Shown one piece after another: positions 45,656 through 57,200 of a DNA stretch of 64,000 bases; the stretch's first letter is position 1; the number at the start of each line of letters is the position of its first letter. The stretch covers positions 291,437 through 355,436 of the forward strand of contig LSRX01000168.1 of assembly GCA_001939145.1 (NCBI GenBank). Direction: 5' to 3'. The notes beneath the pieces are model-generated. The model worked only from the letters and a program-made list of their open reading frames with translations. It was not told the origin of the DNA and did not search any database. The DNA comes from Symbiodinium microadriaticum (taxonomy: Eukaryota > Sar > Dinophyceae > Suessiales > Symbiodiniaceae). The position numbers and the translations under genes were made by a program.

Positions 45656-48520
45656 CTCTTTGTCACGAAAACGGACAACTCGCGGATATTATATGCAAAA
45701 AGCACTTGTAGACAACACGGCGTGCAACCAGAAGTCATAGTCGCATCAGCATCAGTGCGATTTTGTCTATACATGCTCGTTTGTGAATGATAAACGCATC
45801 GGCACGAGAGACGGGCAACCTTTTGCCTGCAAGTTTGTGTACGCGAATTATTTTAGAATATATCCATACTTTCAGAAACGCTAAGCAAAGGCCAGCAAAG
45901 GGCGTACTACGGCTTGAGGTTACTTCAGGCAGCCGGTTGAGGCCGAAGGCCCTGAAGGGCTCCATGTAATAGGGGTTAGGGGTTTAGGGTTTAGGGGTTT
46001 AGGGGTTTATAAGGTTTAGGGCTTAGGGTATAGGGGTTTAGGGAGAATAGGGGCCTTGATAATTCAAATGGGGTCTTGGGCTCCTTTATAATTCTGATTA
46101 TAATGAGGATCTGGGTTTCAGGCCTAAGTCGGAGCCCCCGGGTGCGCTAGGGTCGAAGGTTTAGGGCTTAGGGTCTGAGGCTTGTGGCTTATAAGATATC
46201 TAGGGTAGAATTATGGGCTTAAAGAGGATCAAGAGGTCGAACAGTTTAACATCCACGAAGTCTGACCTGTTTGCAGTTGTCCGTTCCCTGGAAACAATCT
46301 TTTCTTGTCCAACAAACCAACTCCAGCAGAAGCTCTCAGCCGAACCATACTGTCAATCCTCGCTCAGAACCTGCGAGGTGAGAGCAGCGGCGCTGTGCTG
46401 AAGGAGTGGTCACTACTATTTGTTGGAACTCAATCTCCCTCTCTCCCGCCTTGAACTCTACTGCAATCAAAGGTGGCAACACCAACAGAATGCTTTCATG
46501 TCAAATCCAGTAGGGGTTCTAAACCCAAAGCGCTAAACCCCTAGACCCTAAACCATACATCCCACACTCTAAGACCTTAAACCATGTTCTAAAACCACCA
46601 GCTTACTTAGGGCTTAGGGTTTAGAATCTGCCCATCTGCGCCCTTATGTATTATGTACATCGTACACTGATTTGTGTCTACATTCCCAGCTGGTTTCTTT
46701 GTTGTCATAAAACCCTGAACCCTGAACCCTAAAGCCCAACACTGAGCAGGCAATGCTCGAACCCCCATCCTCAACAATCTTCAACTTATCGGGCGAGTCC
46801 TTGTTGAAATTGGGCTTAGCTTGTGCATAAGGACCCCTCGAAGTTCCGAATATGGGGATCCCTCCCGTAAATCCTGTCACTTAAGTGCCCTAGAACCATA
46901 TAATTCATATATAGTAACAAAAGTAGTTGACTAACCCCTTGGGTTTTGTATACTGAACCTGAAACATAACTCCTGAACACTAAAGATCAAGCGAGCCGGG
47001 TTCGCTAAGGTCTGAAGTCGGGATCTCAAACGACCCTTGCTGCTATACGCGCTATGGAAAGTAGGTACCCCAGCTTACACAATCCTACGAGAAAAAACAA
47101 GCTACAAGTTCGGATTGTCGGGCTTATGAAGTTAAAGATATGCCAGCACCCCCCCCCCCCAAACTACCTCTATTAAACGCGAAAGACACACTATTCAGGA
47201 CCATAAGGGCTCTATTAAAAAAGGGTGCTTGCAAGGTGCTGGTGGACCCAATCCCTAAACCGTGGGAACCCTAAACCCGAACCCTAAAACCCTATAGACA
47301 CCTGGGAGATCAGACCTCAGTCCATATCCTACCGACTTTCTGCTGTGAATTGCGTCGTAGCGTAGGGTCATTAATAAAATTAGAACAGGCTTCTTATAAG
47401 AGATCCCTGTAACGAGGCCTGTAAGGGTGTCTGAAAAAGGCTGCTAATAAGAGTCTAGCGTAGGGGTCTGAAAAAAATGAATAGGGTTTAGGGCTCCTTT
47501 ATAGTGTGCTTATAACGAGGAACCCTAAAAACAATATTGGTATTTGTTTCGGCTTCGACATTAGACTTTAGTGCTTAGGGCTTGCAGAGTTTAGGGTTCC
47601 GGGCCCTTGAACCTAACAACAGCATGGGAGTTAGGATTAGGGGGACTTTTGGGAATACAGACCCTCTCAATAAGGTCCCTTTTGAAGAGAGCCATAAAGT
47701 AGAATAAGCAGGGTCTCCTGTAAGGGGTCTTCCTAAGACTACCTGGGATCCTGGACCCAACAACACCAGCATGTGTCACAACCCCTTGGTTTCTTAGGTG
47801 ACCAAAATCATGATCGCCAGCACCTCCTCTTCAAAACCTCTAGGGCTTTGCAGAAACATGTCCATGGCTAAAGCCCTAAATCCTAAACCCCCATACCCCT
47901 GACCCTACTTAACCCCCAACCCCAAACCCCTAAACCCCTAAACTGTTAAAGAAAATTAGAACCGGGTTTTGTATCAGATCTCGGAGCAAGGAGTGTGGGA
48001 CCCATCGACTTGCAGCTGGGGCCCCGTGCTGGTTCAGCTTTTGTAGCATGCCTGGGTGGCGATGACGCTAAGAGTCCCAGTTCCCAAATACCAGGGGCTT
48101 TCAAGACTCAGAAAGCTATCCTGCGAAGGGTATTTGCGATCTTTGAGTACTTTAGTGCGGCTTGTAGGACTCAAAGACTATCCTGTGAATGAGTTTTGCT
48201 GCCTAGTGCCTAAAGCCCTAATGTCGAGTACCCTGAGGGTGAGCATGTAGCACACGCAACCCGACCTCGTAACCATTTTGTGTGCGCCTGGAGCTACGGA
48301 ACGATCACGTATCCAAGGATTCTGGATTCGACTGTGCCGATTCGGATTTGGCTGTGTTGCAACAGCTAGCATGTCTACGAAAAAATATATCCGCCTAACA
48401 GCCTAGCAGTTCCAGGGTCAGCTACAGTTAGAGTACCTTATAAGCGCCACTGCAACGCTTGAGGAACGGCACCAAGCACGCGTAAGTTGGTTCTTCCCCC
48501 AAGGTATTATCTTCAATATA
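45656..48520. other. Repeat-rich intergenic stretch
   Basis: TTTAGGG array at 45970-46045. A GC-richer island at 46230-46400 has a plus frame (SLTSTKSDLFAVVRSLETIF) of uncertain meaning. CCCTAAA words at 46500-46560, 47260-47300 and 47880-47945. A plus frame at 47995-48192 (GPIDLQLGPRAGSAFVACLG) is possibly coding. No domain recognised anywhere. Confidence 0.45.
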
Positions 48521-48610
48521 CCCATAGGCTCCTAAGTAGTTCCTTTTTAGGGCTCATATTTAGAATCCTATAAGGTAATCCCAAAAAGGAACTACTAAGG
48601 AGCCTATGGG
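48521..48610. mobile_element. MITE family A, copy with TA flanks
   Basis: 90 bases, CCCATAGGCTCCTAAGTAG … GGAGCCTATGGG, TA at 48519-48520 and 48611-48612. Matching changes in both arms (CTCC/GGAG) suggest arm homogenisation or a subfamily. Confidence 0.9.
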
Positions 48611-51350
48611 TAGGCACATGGGGGCCTCCGCGCTCAAACAGCGCAGTTCCAAATTTCTTGCCGGGGCTTTGACGTCTGTCGCACAGTAACCGTAGCTAGA
48701 CCGAAGACTGCCGTACTTTTTTGTGGATATCCTGATTGATTTGGTTAGCATCCAAAAATACGAAACTAACGTAACCAAAGCAAATTAAAAACATCAAACT
48801 GCACCATTTTAGGGTCCAGGAGGGGACGGGCTGACTGAGCTGTGCTATGTATGGGTTCAATACGGTTACTCAACTGATACATGCGACTTATTAAGAGTTT
48901 AGATTTACGGGTAAGATTTAGGATTTACGATTTAGGGTGTAGGGGACATAAACCCCCTGAACCACAAACTTATGCAATGCCAGACAATGAAGCCTTTCTT
49001 CTGGGGCCCCTCGCGATCTTTGGGTGGAGCTGGCTCAGGGACGTAGGATGTCGAGCTCATGGGAGACCTGCACCGTTACAGGGCCCGACAGCAAGAAAGC
49101 AAGTTTGGGGTTTGGGGTTTCGGGCTTAGGGACGATCCCAAAATATGAGGTGTAGGAGCTTGGCAACGTACCAAGAAGCATGGCAGAGGAAGCGGTGGGG
49201 TCTCTCTCCGTCTCTCTCGCACTCGCTCGTTTCGCAACTCGCTCGTTTGCCATGTGAGAAATCTTGCTCCGTCATTAACTGGCAAAGACACCATTTGAGG
49301 CGCTTGCCTGCGACACCACATAATGCACTGGTACGCTTCCATTGATTGTTTCCCGACCCCGAGGCCCACTATACACTAAGTAAAAATCCTGAATCCTACA
49401 AGCTCTTACCCTCACCGCAAGCACTAAACCCGAAGCCCCAACACTCTCTAGAACATACCCTCATAGAAGATTTGCAGAACCCTTGCAACAAAAAGCGAGT
49501 GTCATCGAACCATGTACAAGACCACTCTTACAGGACCCGTATGCACACTTCTGGCAAGAAGCGTGACGAATCCTCAAACCCCAACACTCTGTGGAACCAC
49601 TGCCGTTCCCTTGTAGCACCCCTTTAAGCGCCCGTTCAGAACAACTAACGACTCCTATCAGCGGAGACCTAAACCCTAAACCACTATACCCTGAACCCGA
49701 AACCCTAAATCCTAGACCACTGTACCCTAAACCCCAAAAGCTCCCAAAAGAACTATGCCACATGATAGGCCCTTGTGGCACATCTTTATGCAAAAGCCGC
49801 AAGGCTCCAAGTATACAAATAGTACTTGCAGGTTCCTACTTTAGACTCTTTGGAAGCTTGGGGATCTAAAAGAAAAAGGAACTCTAAGAATCCTTATGCC
49901 GCATCAAGACGAAGACCTTAGAATGAGTGAAAGCCCGCATCAGCCGCGTGTCAGGCCTATCGTTCTCCGGGCTCGAGCTTCCTTGCAGCGCAGTTGTTCG
50001 TGAGGTTCCTTAACTCAAAGGTTTCTTAATCTATTAGCTATATAGTAGACTGTGAGTTTTTTCCACGTTTGGGGATTACTATTTTTGGGAAAGGTTTTTT
50101 CAATAGTAGCTATATAGTGATTCGACTGTAGGGTTTTTTCTCCAATCTTTGGGATTACTGTTCTGATTTGCGGAAATACCCTCCCCCCCCCCCATATAGC
50201 AAGCTTAAACCTTAAACCCTCAAAGGAGCCGCACACCCTAAACCCTCCAAGGAAGCCCATGTAGGTACAGGTGCCCCATAGCAGTACCTAGGGACCTTTT
50301 GGGGCTAAGGGGATCCTAGGGTCCCCCACGTACTCATTATTTTAGGATTTAAGGGTTTCGGGGTTTAGGGGTTCAGGGTTTAGGGCTTTAGGGTTTGTAG
50401 GGTTTTGGAGCTTTGGGGGGCGTCTTTTGGAACCAATGACTACTCCGCGCCTTTGGATTCATAAGGGCTTGGGGTTGAGGCTTTTGTAAGGCTCCTCTAA
50501 TAAGGGGTCCGTAATCTATAATACAACCTGATGATTATAAAGGCTTGAGGTTGGGGGTTTTGGGATTGAGGCTTGAATTTAAGGTTTGAGGTAAAGCCTT
50601 ACAAACTCTAAACCCTAAACCTTATAAACTCTAAACCCTGAGCTCTAAACCCTAAACTCAGCCCTAAACCCTAAACCCAAAACCCTAAGCCCAGCCCTAA
50701 ACCCTGTGAGGCTTGCGAGTCGAGTATGGACACTCAACTCCAGGGCTTCAACGGAAGGATTTCTAAAGAAGAAGGATAGAAAAGAAAGCATGAGGGGCTT
50801 AGGGTTTTGAGGTCACCTCACCGTTGTCATCATTTAAAGGCGCTTGTAAGGCTGTAAGCTTTTGGTGTTCACCGTAACTAGTAAGTAGGTATTTTGGACT
50901 GCAATCACGAAGTGCTTCGATCTCCACATTTAGCCTCGAGCCCGTGTGGAGGAGACGGCATGAAGACTTCAAATCTCATGGGCGGCCACAGCTGGTGCTG
51001 GAGCCCGACAACACTACTGCTTCAATCAAACGTTACACCGTCCCCCAGCCCGATTGCAAAAACCCTGAATGCGAAAATCCACGCCACCTACCTACCTTGA
51101 GCCAGCAAGCCTACACCCTTAACCCTAAACTCTCAACAGCAAAAAACAAGTCCAGCAAAGCTACGAGGTGAGTTGCTCCACCTGCCAGACCTGCGACAGT
51201 TGAGAACACGATTCAGGCACATCGGAGAAGCACTTTGGGACAAAAGAACTTGATTTGATATGATTCGGTAGTTCGGGCTTCGTCTCTTCGTTCTTGGGCG
51301 TGTTTTAAGGGTGGCTAGGTTTACACAAATTCGATGACTGAAGTAGGAGG
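48611..51350. other. Repeat-rich intergenic stretch
   Basis: Telomere-type words at 48930-48950, 49095-49135, 49660-49740, 50205-50245, 50345-50410 and 50600-50705. GC-richer islands at 49000-49340 and 50890-51170 show short frames on both strands with no domain (for example WRRRHEDFKSHGRPQLVLEP). No gene can be supported. Confidence 0.45.
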
Positions 51351-51356
51351 CCAGGA

Positions 51357-51517
51357 TGTAGGTGATTCTCCAAAGCAGGGTTCCTCTCTAGGTCCCCTAA
51401 AATAATACGGCAGCCTTCTGAAATACGGCACCCTTCTGAAAGAGACCCTAAAGGGGACCCTAATTTAGAGAACTGCCCACATGACCCTAAAAGGGACCCT
51501 AATTTAGAGAACTACCC
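51357..51517. mobile_element. MITE family B, copy with duplicated right end
   Basis: The right-end sequence GGGACCCTAATTTAGAGAAC occurs twice (about 51456 and 51494), so the element has a tandem duplication or two nested copies. Confidence 0.7.
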
Positions 51518-51685
51518 AGATGGGCGCCAAGTGGGGGTCTCCTAAGGCATCCTAGGGTTTAGGGTTTCTTTAGGGTTTAGGATTCAGGGGCTCAGTAGTT
51601 TGCGGTTTAGGGTTTAGGGCTTGGGGTTTAGGATTCAGGGGTTTAGGGCTTAGGGTTTGATCATAAACATACAAAAACCACAAAT

Positions 51686-51755
51686 GGGTAGTTCTCCAAA
51701 TTAGGGTCCCCTTTTTTGGGTCCCCACTATAGTGCGGCACCCTTATAAAAAGGAC
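51686..51755. mobile_element. MITE family B, truncated copy
   Basis: GGGTAGTTCTCCAAATTAGG … GCACCCTTATAAAAAGGAC, then it breaks into CCTAAACCC repeat. Confidence 0.75.
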
Positions 51756-52023
51756 TCCTAAACCCTAAATCCTAAACCCCAAACAGGACCGGTTAAATGA
51801 TACAACCGAAAGGTGCAACAGCAAGTAAAATGAAGAGTCGATGATAAACCTGGCATCTGGCAGCAACACACTTTTCCCCCTGCAGGCAGGTCGACGGCCA
51901 GCGGTAGCAATCTGCAACCTGGGCGACACGTCACAATGTCACAAAAAAATGATATGATGTGTTACTCAGACTCACTCTCCAGGACTCCAGACCTTTTTGT
52001 CTCCGTGGAGCGGTTGTGCGATT

Positions 52024-52505
52024 CACTGACAATGATGATGTCAGGATGCCCCGAATGGCGGACTTCAGAAATTAGAGTAGGAATGGCTGACTGTGCAAGC
52101 CGAAAATGCCTCTTCACAATGGCAATGATAATGACAACGCCTGTCAAACGGTCTTATCATCATACTATAGTATTTTCGAGCTTTGACCCAATAACCATAA
52201 ATATGACTCTGATACAACCTCACAGGCATTGCCAAGATCTTGTTTGCCTGAGCACCACGCTGACAATGATGATGTCAGGATGTCCCGAAGGGCGGACTTC
52301 AGAAATTGGAATGGCTGACTATGCCGAAGAATACCTCTTCACAACGACAGTTGACGCAAGAAGGCATGAGCATCAATGGCAATGACAATGACAATGCCTG
52401 TCAAACGGTCTTATCATCAGTAGTATTTTCGAGCTTTGACCCAACCATAAATCTGACTCTGATATAACATCTCAAACAGGCATTGCCATGATCTTGTTTG
52501 CCTGC
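52024..52505. repeat. Tandem duplication, unit about 235 bases
   Basis: CTGACAATGATGATGTCAGG starts both copies (about 52026 and 52260). Shared blocks include GCGGACTTCAGAAATT, CCTGTCAAACGGTCTTATCA and GTATTTTCGAGCTTTGACCC, ending with AGATCTTGTTTGCCTG-like sequence, which is the coding end of the gene to the right. The copies have diverged, with small deletions. Confidence 0.9.
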
Positions 52506-53350
52506 AACATAAGTTGCTTCACGGACAAAAGCCCTAGCCGGGTTGGCACTCCTTTCGCACCCTCCACTTTGAATTCCCACGCAAGCTGCATGTGTGGGAT
52601 CACTGACAAAGCCTTCTCCATGGCGAGGACAACATCCGGCACGTTCTTCAGCCACAGAAATGTGCTTTCCTAGGCGCTTGCTTCAGTAACCCCTGAAAAA
52701 GTATATACTTTTTTAGGTTAGTTGAAGTACTATATGAACCCAGGAACCCACAAAGTAAAAGAGTATGCTACTGAGCAGCCTAGTTTCATCATCACGTTGA
52801 AGTTTCAGTGGCGCTTTGCCAGCAGGAAAAGGTTTAAACCCGTGGATCTCGGTCAGGTCATGCGACTTCACAAACTCCTTCAGTGTCATCACGGATTTGC
52901 CAACAACGTTGACATACACGTTGCTCGTGGCCAAAGCCTCGGTGTAGGCGATCATTCCAGACACACGTTGGCCTGAGCGGGCAAGCTTTCCGGAATCACA
53001 CCAATAGACCATCGTGAGCCGAGTCAGCTTGCGATTGCTCTCCTCATTCAGACGCACCGCAATCGTCGGTGTGCCGTCGGCTACCGACGCGGGGATGAGT
53101 TTCCAGGTGCATTTGCAGGGCTCGGAGAGCTCGGCAATGACTGTGGCCTGGTCCCACATCTGAGCCGTCGGTAGCATGGCTGCTGGCCCAGCCGGTGCTG
53201 GCCCAGCCGGCTTCTCCTCCGTCGGCACAGACTCTGATTGTGCTGGCATGTCGGCGGGCTTCGGCATGGATGGTGGCTGGGCTGGCACCTCGGGTACCGG
53301 GGCTGGCGACGGGGGTGCTGGTGGATCCTTAGGTGCAGATAGCTGAACAG
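52472..53350 (-). CDS. C-terminal exons of the methyltransferase/SET-like gene
   Basis: After CCACTGTTCAG (acceptor near 53343) an exon reads LSAPKDPPAPPSPAPVPEVP, a Pro-rich linker, then CTWKLIPASVADGTPTIAVR, RLTMVYWCDSGKLARSGQRV and LKEFVKSHDLTEIHGFKPFP, a folded-looking region. It gives out near 52790. The last exon (52670-52472) follows CGCCTAG and reads ESTFLWLKNVPDVVLAMEKA, then HMQLAWEFKVEGAKGVPTRL and QANKIMAMPV before TGA. The family is not named, but its style is one I associate with multicopy dinoflagellate proteins. The end of the last exon has a diverged tandem copy at 52221-52250. Confidence 0.55.
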
Positions 53351-54198
53351 TGGGATGCATAAGCAGACTCACTACTAATTAAATTAAATGCAGCAATGAA
53401 TCTGTTGTTGGCACGCTTGTCTGCACTGGCTCGTCGGGTGGCGCTGATGTTGATTTCGATGGTGATGCAGTGAAGTAATTTTCCAATCTTTGCTTCTTGT
53501 CCCATGAAAACTGCAGCCCATAATTTGTCACCAACTCGGCTTTGGCAGCGACTCCAGCAGCATTGGCGGTTTTGACCCGAAGTACCAGGCTCCCTGAGGG
53601 GGATAAGAATTATGTCAGATTAAATGATAATGAAGCTTCTGCAACAAAGCATAGATGATAATCCCATCCAACCTCTGCTGGGTCCAACGGCTGGGATCAA
53701 CGCCCACTCACAGTTCGGAGACTTGCGCGACCCTCCGCTGAAATCGTTGATCATGCGAGCGGCGCCGAGCAGCACTGCAAACATGGTCGTCGGCTGTTCA
53801 TGGTGAAGGATGCCACTGATCTTCAAGACCTCAGGCTAAGCTTGAATCAAGGATGGCTGATATTTGCACCTAGCCAAAGGTTTGATTCACTGACAGTGAC
53901 AGTACTTCCGAACAGGGCACCTTGTCAGCATAGGTTTCATTTTGACGCAGAAACTCAACGAGAGTCTTCTCAGAGGAGTAGAGGAGGAAGGAGGGCTTGA
54001 GGACCACTTCCCCATCAGGCACGGACTGGTGTGTATACAAGCTGAGACCTCTGCTGCCACTAGCTTGCACAAACAGCCCGTGTTCATCCAGATCTCGCTC
54101 CGCAATGCCGTGGATCATCGAATCCAAATTTGGTGGCAGCATATCCACCTGAAATTGCAAAAAAGATGTCAACATAAATAACCATGCATATACATATA

Positions 54199-54234
<36 letters not shown>

Positions 54235-57200
54235 TGTATGTATGTATGTATGTATATATATCATTAATTACTGGCCCAAGGCACGCCAGCAAATCGATCA
54301 TCCGCTGCCGGAGGGATCTCCAGAAACTCCATGACTTGCTGACTTTCTGCACTAACAGTGGGGCCGGTCATAACACTGATGTCATCCATTTGCAGCTTCC
54401 TTTTTCTTCGCTGGCCGCCAGCCTGCAACAGTTTCCGCTCAACCATCTGCTTGAAATACGACACTGCGACTTCGCGACCGTGTCGAACAGAATGCTCGGA
54501 AGGCCTGTCGAGCAACACATAGGCATCCTCATTGGTCCAGATGATATGAGCATATGAAATGCCATTAACCTTAACTTAAACCCTCCACCCTGACGACTAA
54601 ATTCCTACAATCAAAACTTAAACTGTTAATCTTGCTGCACAGTCTCCGCTTTCATGTTCCGTACAGCAATGGATGCAGCAGGATGCGCGGATGTTGACAT
54701 GATGAAGATAGCGGATGCCCCGGGGCACAACAACATGTCGCGGATGAGTTGCTCATAGAATCCTGGGAATTCAATGAATCCAATCTATGACAGTGACAAG
54801 AGGCTTCCGAGACTTTAGCCCATGGCAACACAAACACAGTAACGGACACAAAACTTCAACAGCAAATCAAGGCTCTGATGGGCCTGGCAAAAGGCCACAA
54901 ATCTATGAGGTAGTCTCTCTCCTGGTCTTCTTCGGCATTGATAGTGGGAATCTCTGGAAGAGCATCCTCTGGTGCCGCCGGGGCATCCTGGGCCATCTCG
55001 AACGAAGCTGCTTCCCTGTCATCCTCATCAATTTCGACGTTCTTGTTCGGCGTCTCGGCCTTTAGAAGTGCCTTTTCAGCTGCACTTCTCAAGGGACAAG
55101 AACGGCTCAAGCACCTCATTCTCGGCTGCTCCATGGCAGCTGAACGGTGTCGCAAACATTCAAGGCTATATGGAGGATCCACCGCTGTAGCCTCAAGGGA
55201 GCAATGCAAGGGATGGAAGCTGCCATACTTCGAATTATTTGAGACGACCGGCCTGTGAGTGTATACTGACCAGGTAGCCCGGCTGTGTCTTGCTCGTCTG
55301 CACCTGGCCACTCGTCATCTGCACCACGGCGACCCGATCCCCTTTGAACGTGAGCACCGCTCGGGCATGGATGCCAGCCAGCAAGTCCAAACGTGGGCCG
55401 GCAATGACAATAACACTGTACTTGTTGATGTTTGCTTGGAGCAGCATCTTCGAAACCTCGTCGATGTACGTCACGCTGACCTTGATGCGAGAGGTTTGGG
55501 CATCGATGATGATGCCCAGCTTGCTCTGTGTCTTCGCCTGTCAAACAGCCCAGCAACACACAGGACACATGATACACTGTTGCAATGACAGTGATTATGA
55601 AGACGGTAAGTTTGAGAGATCGTTTATGAGGTGCCGCAATGACTTATTGCCAACATGTGCCTGCTTGTCTGCCACTGCTGCTGCTGCCTCCTGGAGAGTT
55701 CTGAAGACATGGATGTGGTCCATCTCAGCCATTGCTTCAGACAGAGCCTGCTGCTTGATGGGATCTTCATCTTCATCGTCCTCATCCTTGTCCTCCGCCT
55801 GCAAGTTGAGGTCCTGCATGACTACATCCGCCTCTTGCCCATCTCCGGCTGGAGCTGGCACTGACGACGAAGCTGCAGGGGCGGTCGGCTGCTTCACTTC
55901 TGGTGCGGTGCCTGCCTTGCTGGCAGCCAGAAGCTTGACAAACTCATGGGCCTCCTCAGCTAGCAAACACTACTGTGCGCTCAGAGTCAGTCACAGGACA
56001 GAGCGAGGTCACAACAACAACAATCTATATCAGGCAGAGCATCTTTCACCCAAATGTCATTGCTGGATTTGCCATGCAGAGGGGTACCGCTTGCCATGCA
56101 AGCTTTCACCTGTCGTAAACCAGACTTGGTGCTCAGACTCTGGATCAATCTCTCAAAGGCTTTGCTGGAGGAAGCTGCAGCTCCAAATTGCTTGATTATG
56201 GTGGCCCGCCACAATGACACTGTCTGTAGCGGGGCACAGATCTGCAGCTTGAAGTCCTTCTCTGTCCTCGTGATTAAGCCCGATGTTGGGGGTGGAGCCG
56301 CATACCAAGCAACAGCATTGACGAAAGCACAATCACAAGCATGCAGTGCAGCCAGGAAGCATTGTCTGATTGTCCTCCAGCTCCTGATGTCAATTCCCAT
56401 GCGAACCAGCATGCACTATGTGTGGCCAATGCATGTGTCGTGAGAGCATGCACGTCGTCGCACGCTTTTTTTCATACTCAGCAGCACCTCCCCCGGGCCA
56501 AAGCTTCTAAGTGAGAGTGACACATCCCCCGTGCCAAAGATTCTAAGTGACAGTGACAGTGTCAAGTGTTCTACACGAAACTTCCTTCGGGACAAGACAA
56601 AGGTAGAAATTTAGATCATACCTGACATAACTACTTGGTGAACAATGACACTGCCATCTCTGCCAGTGACCATGGATAGACTTGGGCAGTCTTCGACTTG
56701 AACCCTTTCCCATCTGTTCCGGAAAGCCTATCATGGGGCTTGCCAGTGAAGAAGCACAACCTCTTGGCATGGCCTTTGATGTGCTGGCACTTCAGCTTCT
56801 GCTCCAATTTTGGAGGACTTTTTCCAAACAGCCACAGACGAGTTCCTTTCTTATAGCTTGTGCCAAATGCACAACAATCAAAGACAATCTCACCCTTGTG
56901 GGAGCACTGATTGAACTCATCAATGAGATCGGGAACTAACCACATCATGCTTGCCTGTGGATTCTCGACACAAGCTGGCACTGACACTGAACGACACATC
57001 TGTAGAATTTGGATGGCTGCCTTCAGAGTCTTATTCCCATTCCGGAGAACTTCTCTGTCCTGGTCCTGTAGCTGCTGGCACGCAGGAGAGATGCGACCAT
57101 GCACACCCAACACTCTACTGAAGGACAGAATCTTAAGGCTGGGCAGTCCGTCAAGTTGGCCTCATCCAATCCCCAAATCCGAGAGGGCGATCTCACGGCT

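Noticed and set aside
55290..56195. Plus-strand open frame of 301 codons
   Set aside because: It lies antisense to exons of the large minus-strand gene, with a Ser-rich run that mirrors the acidic codons on the other strand.
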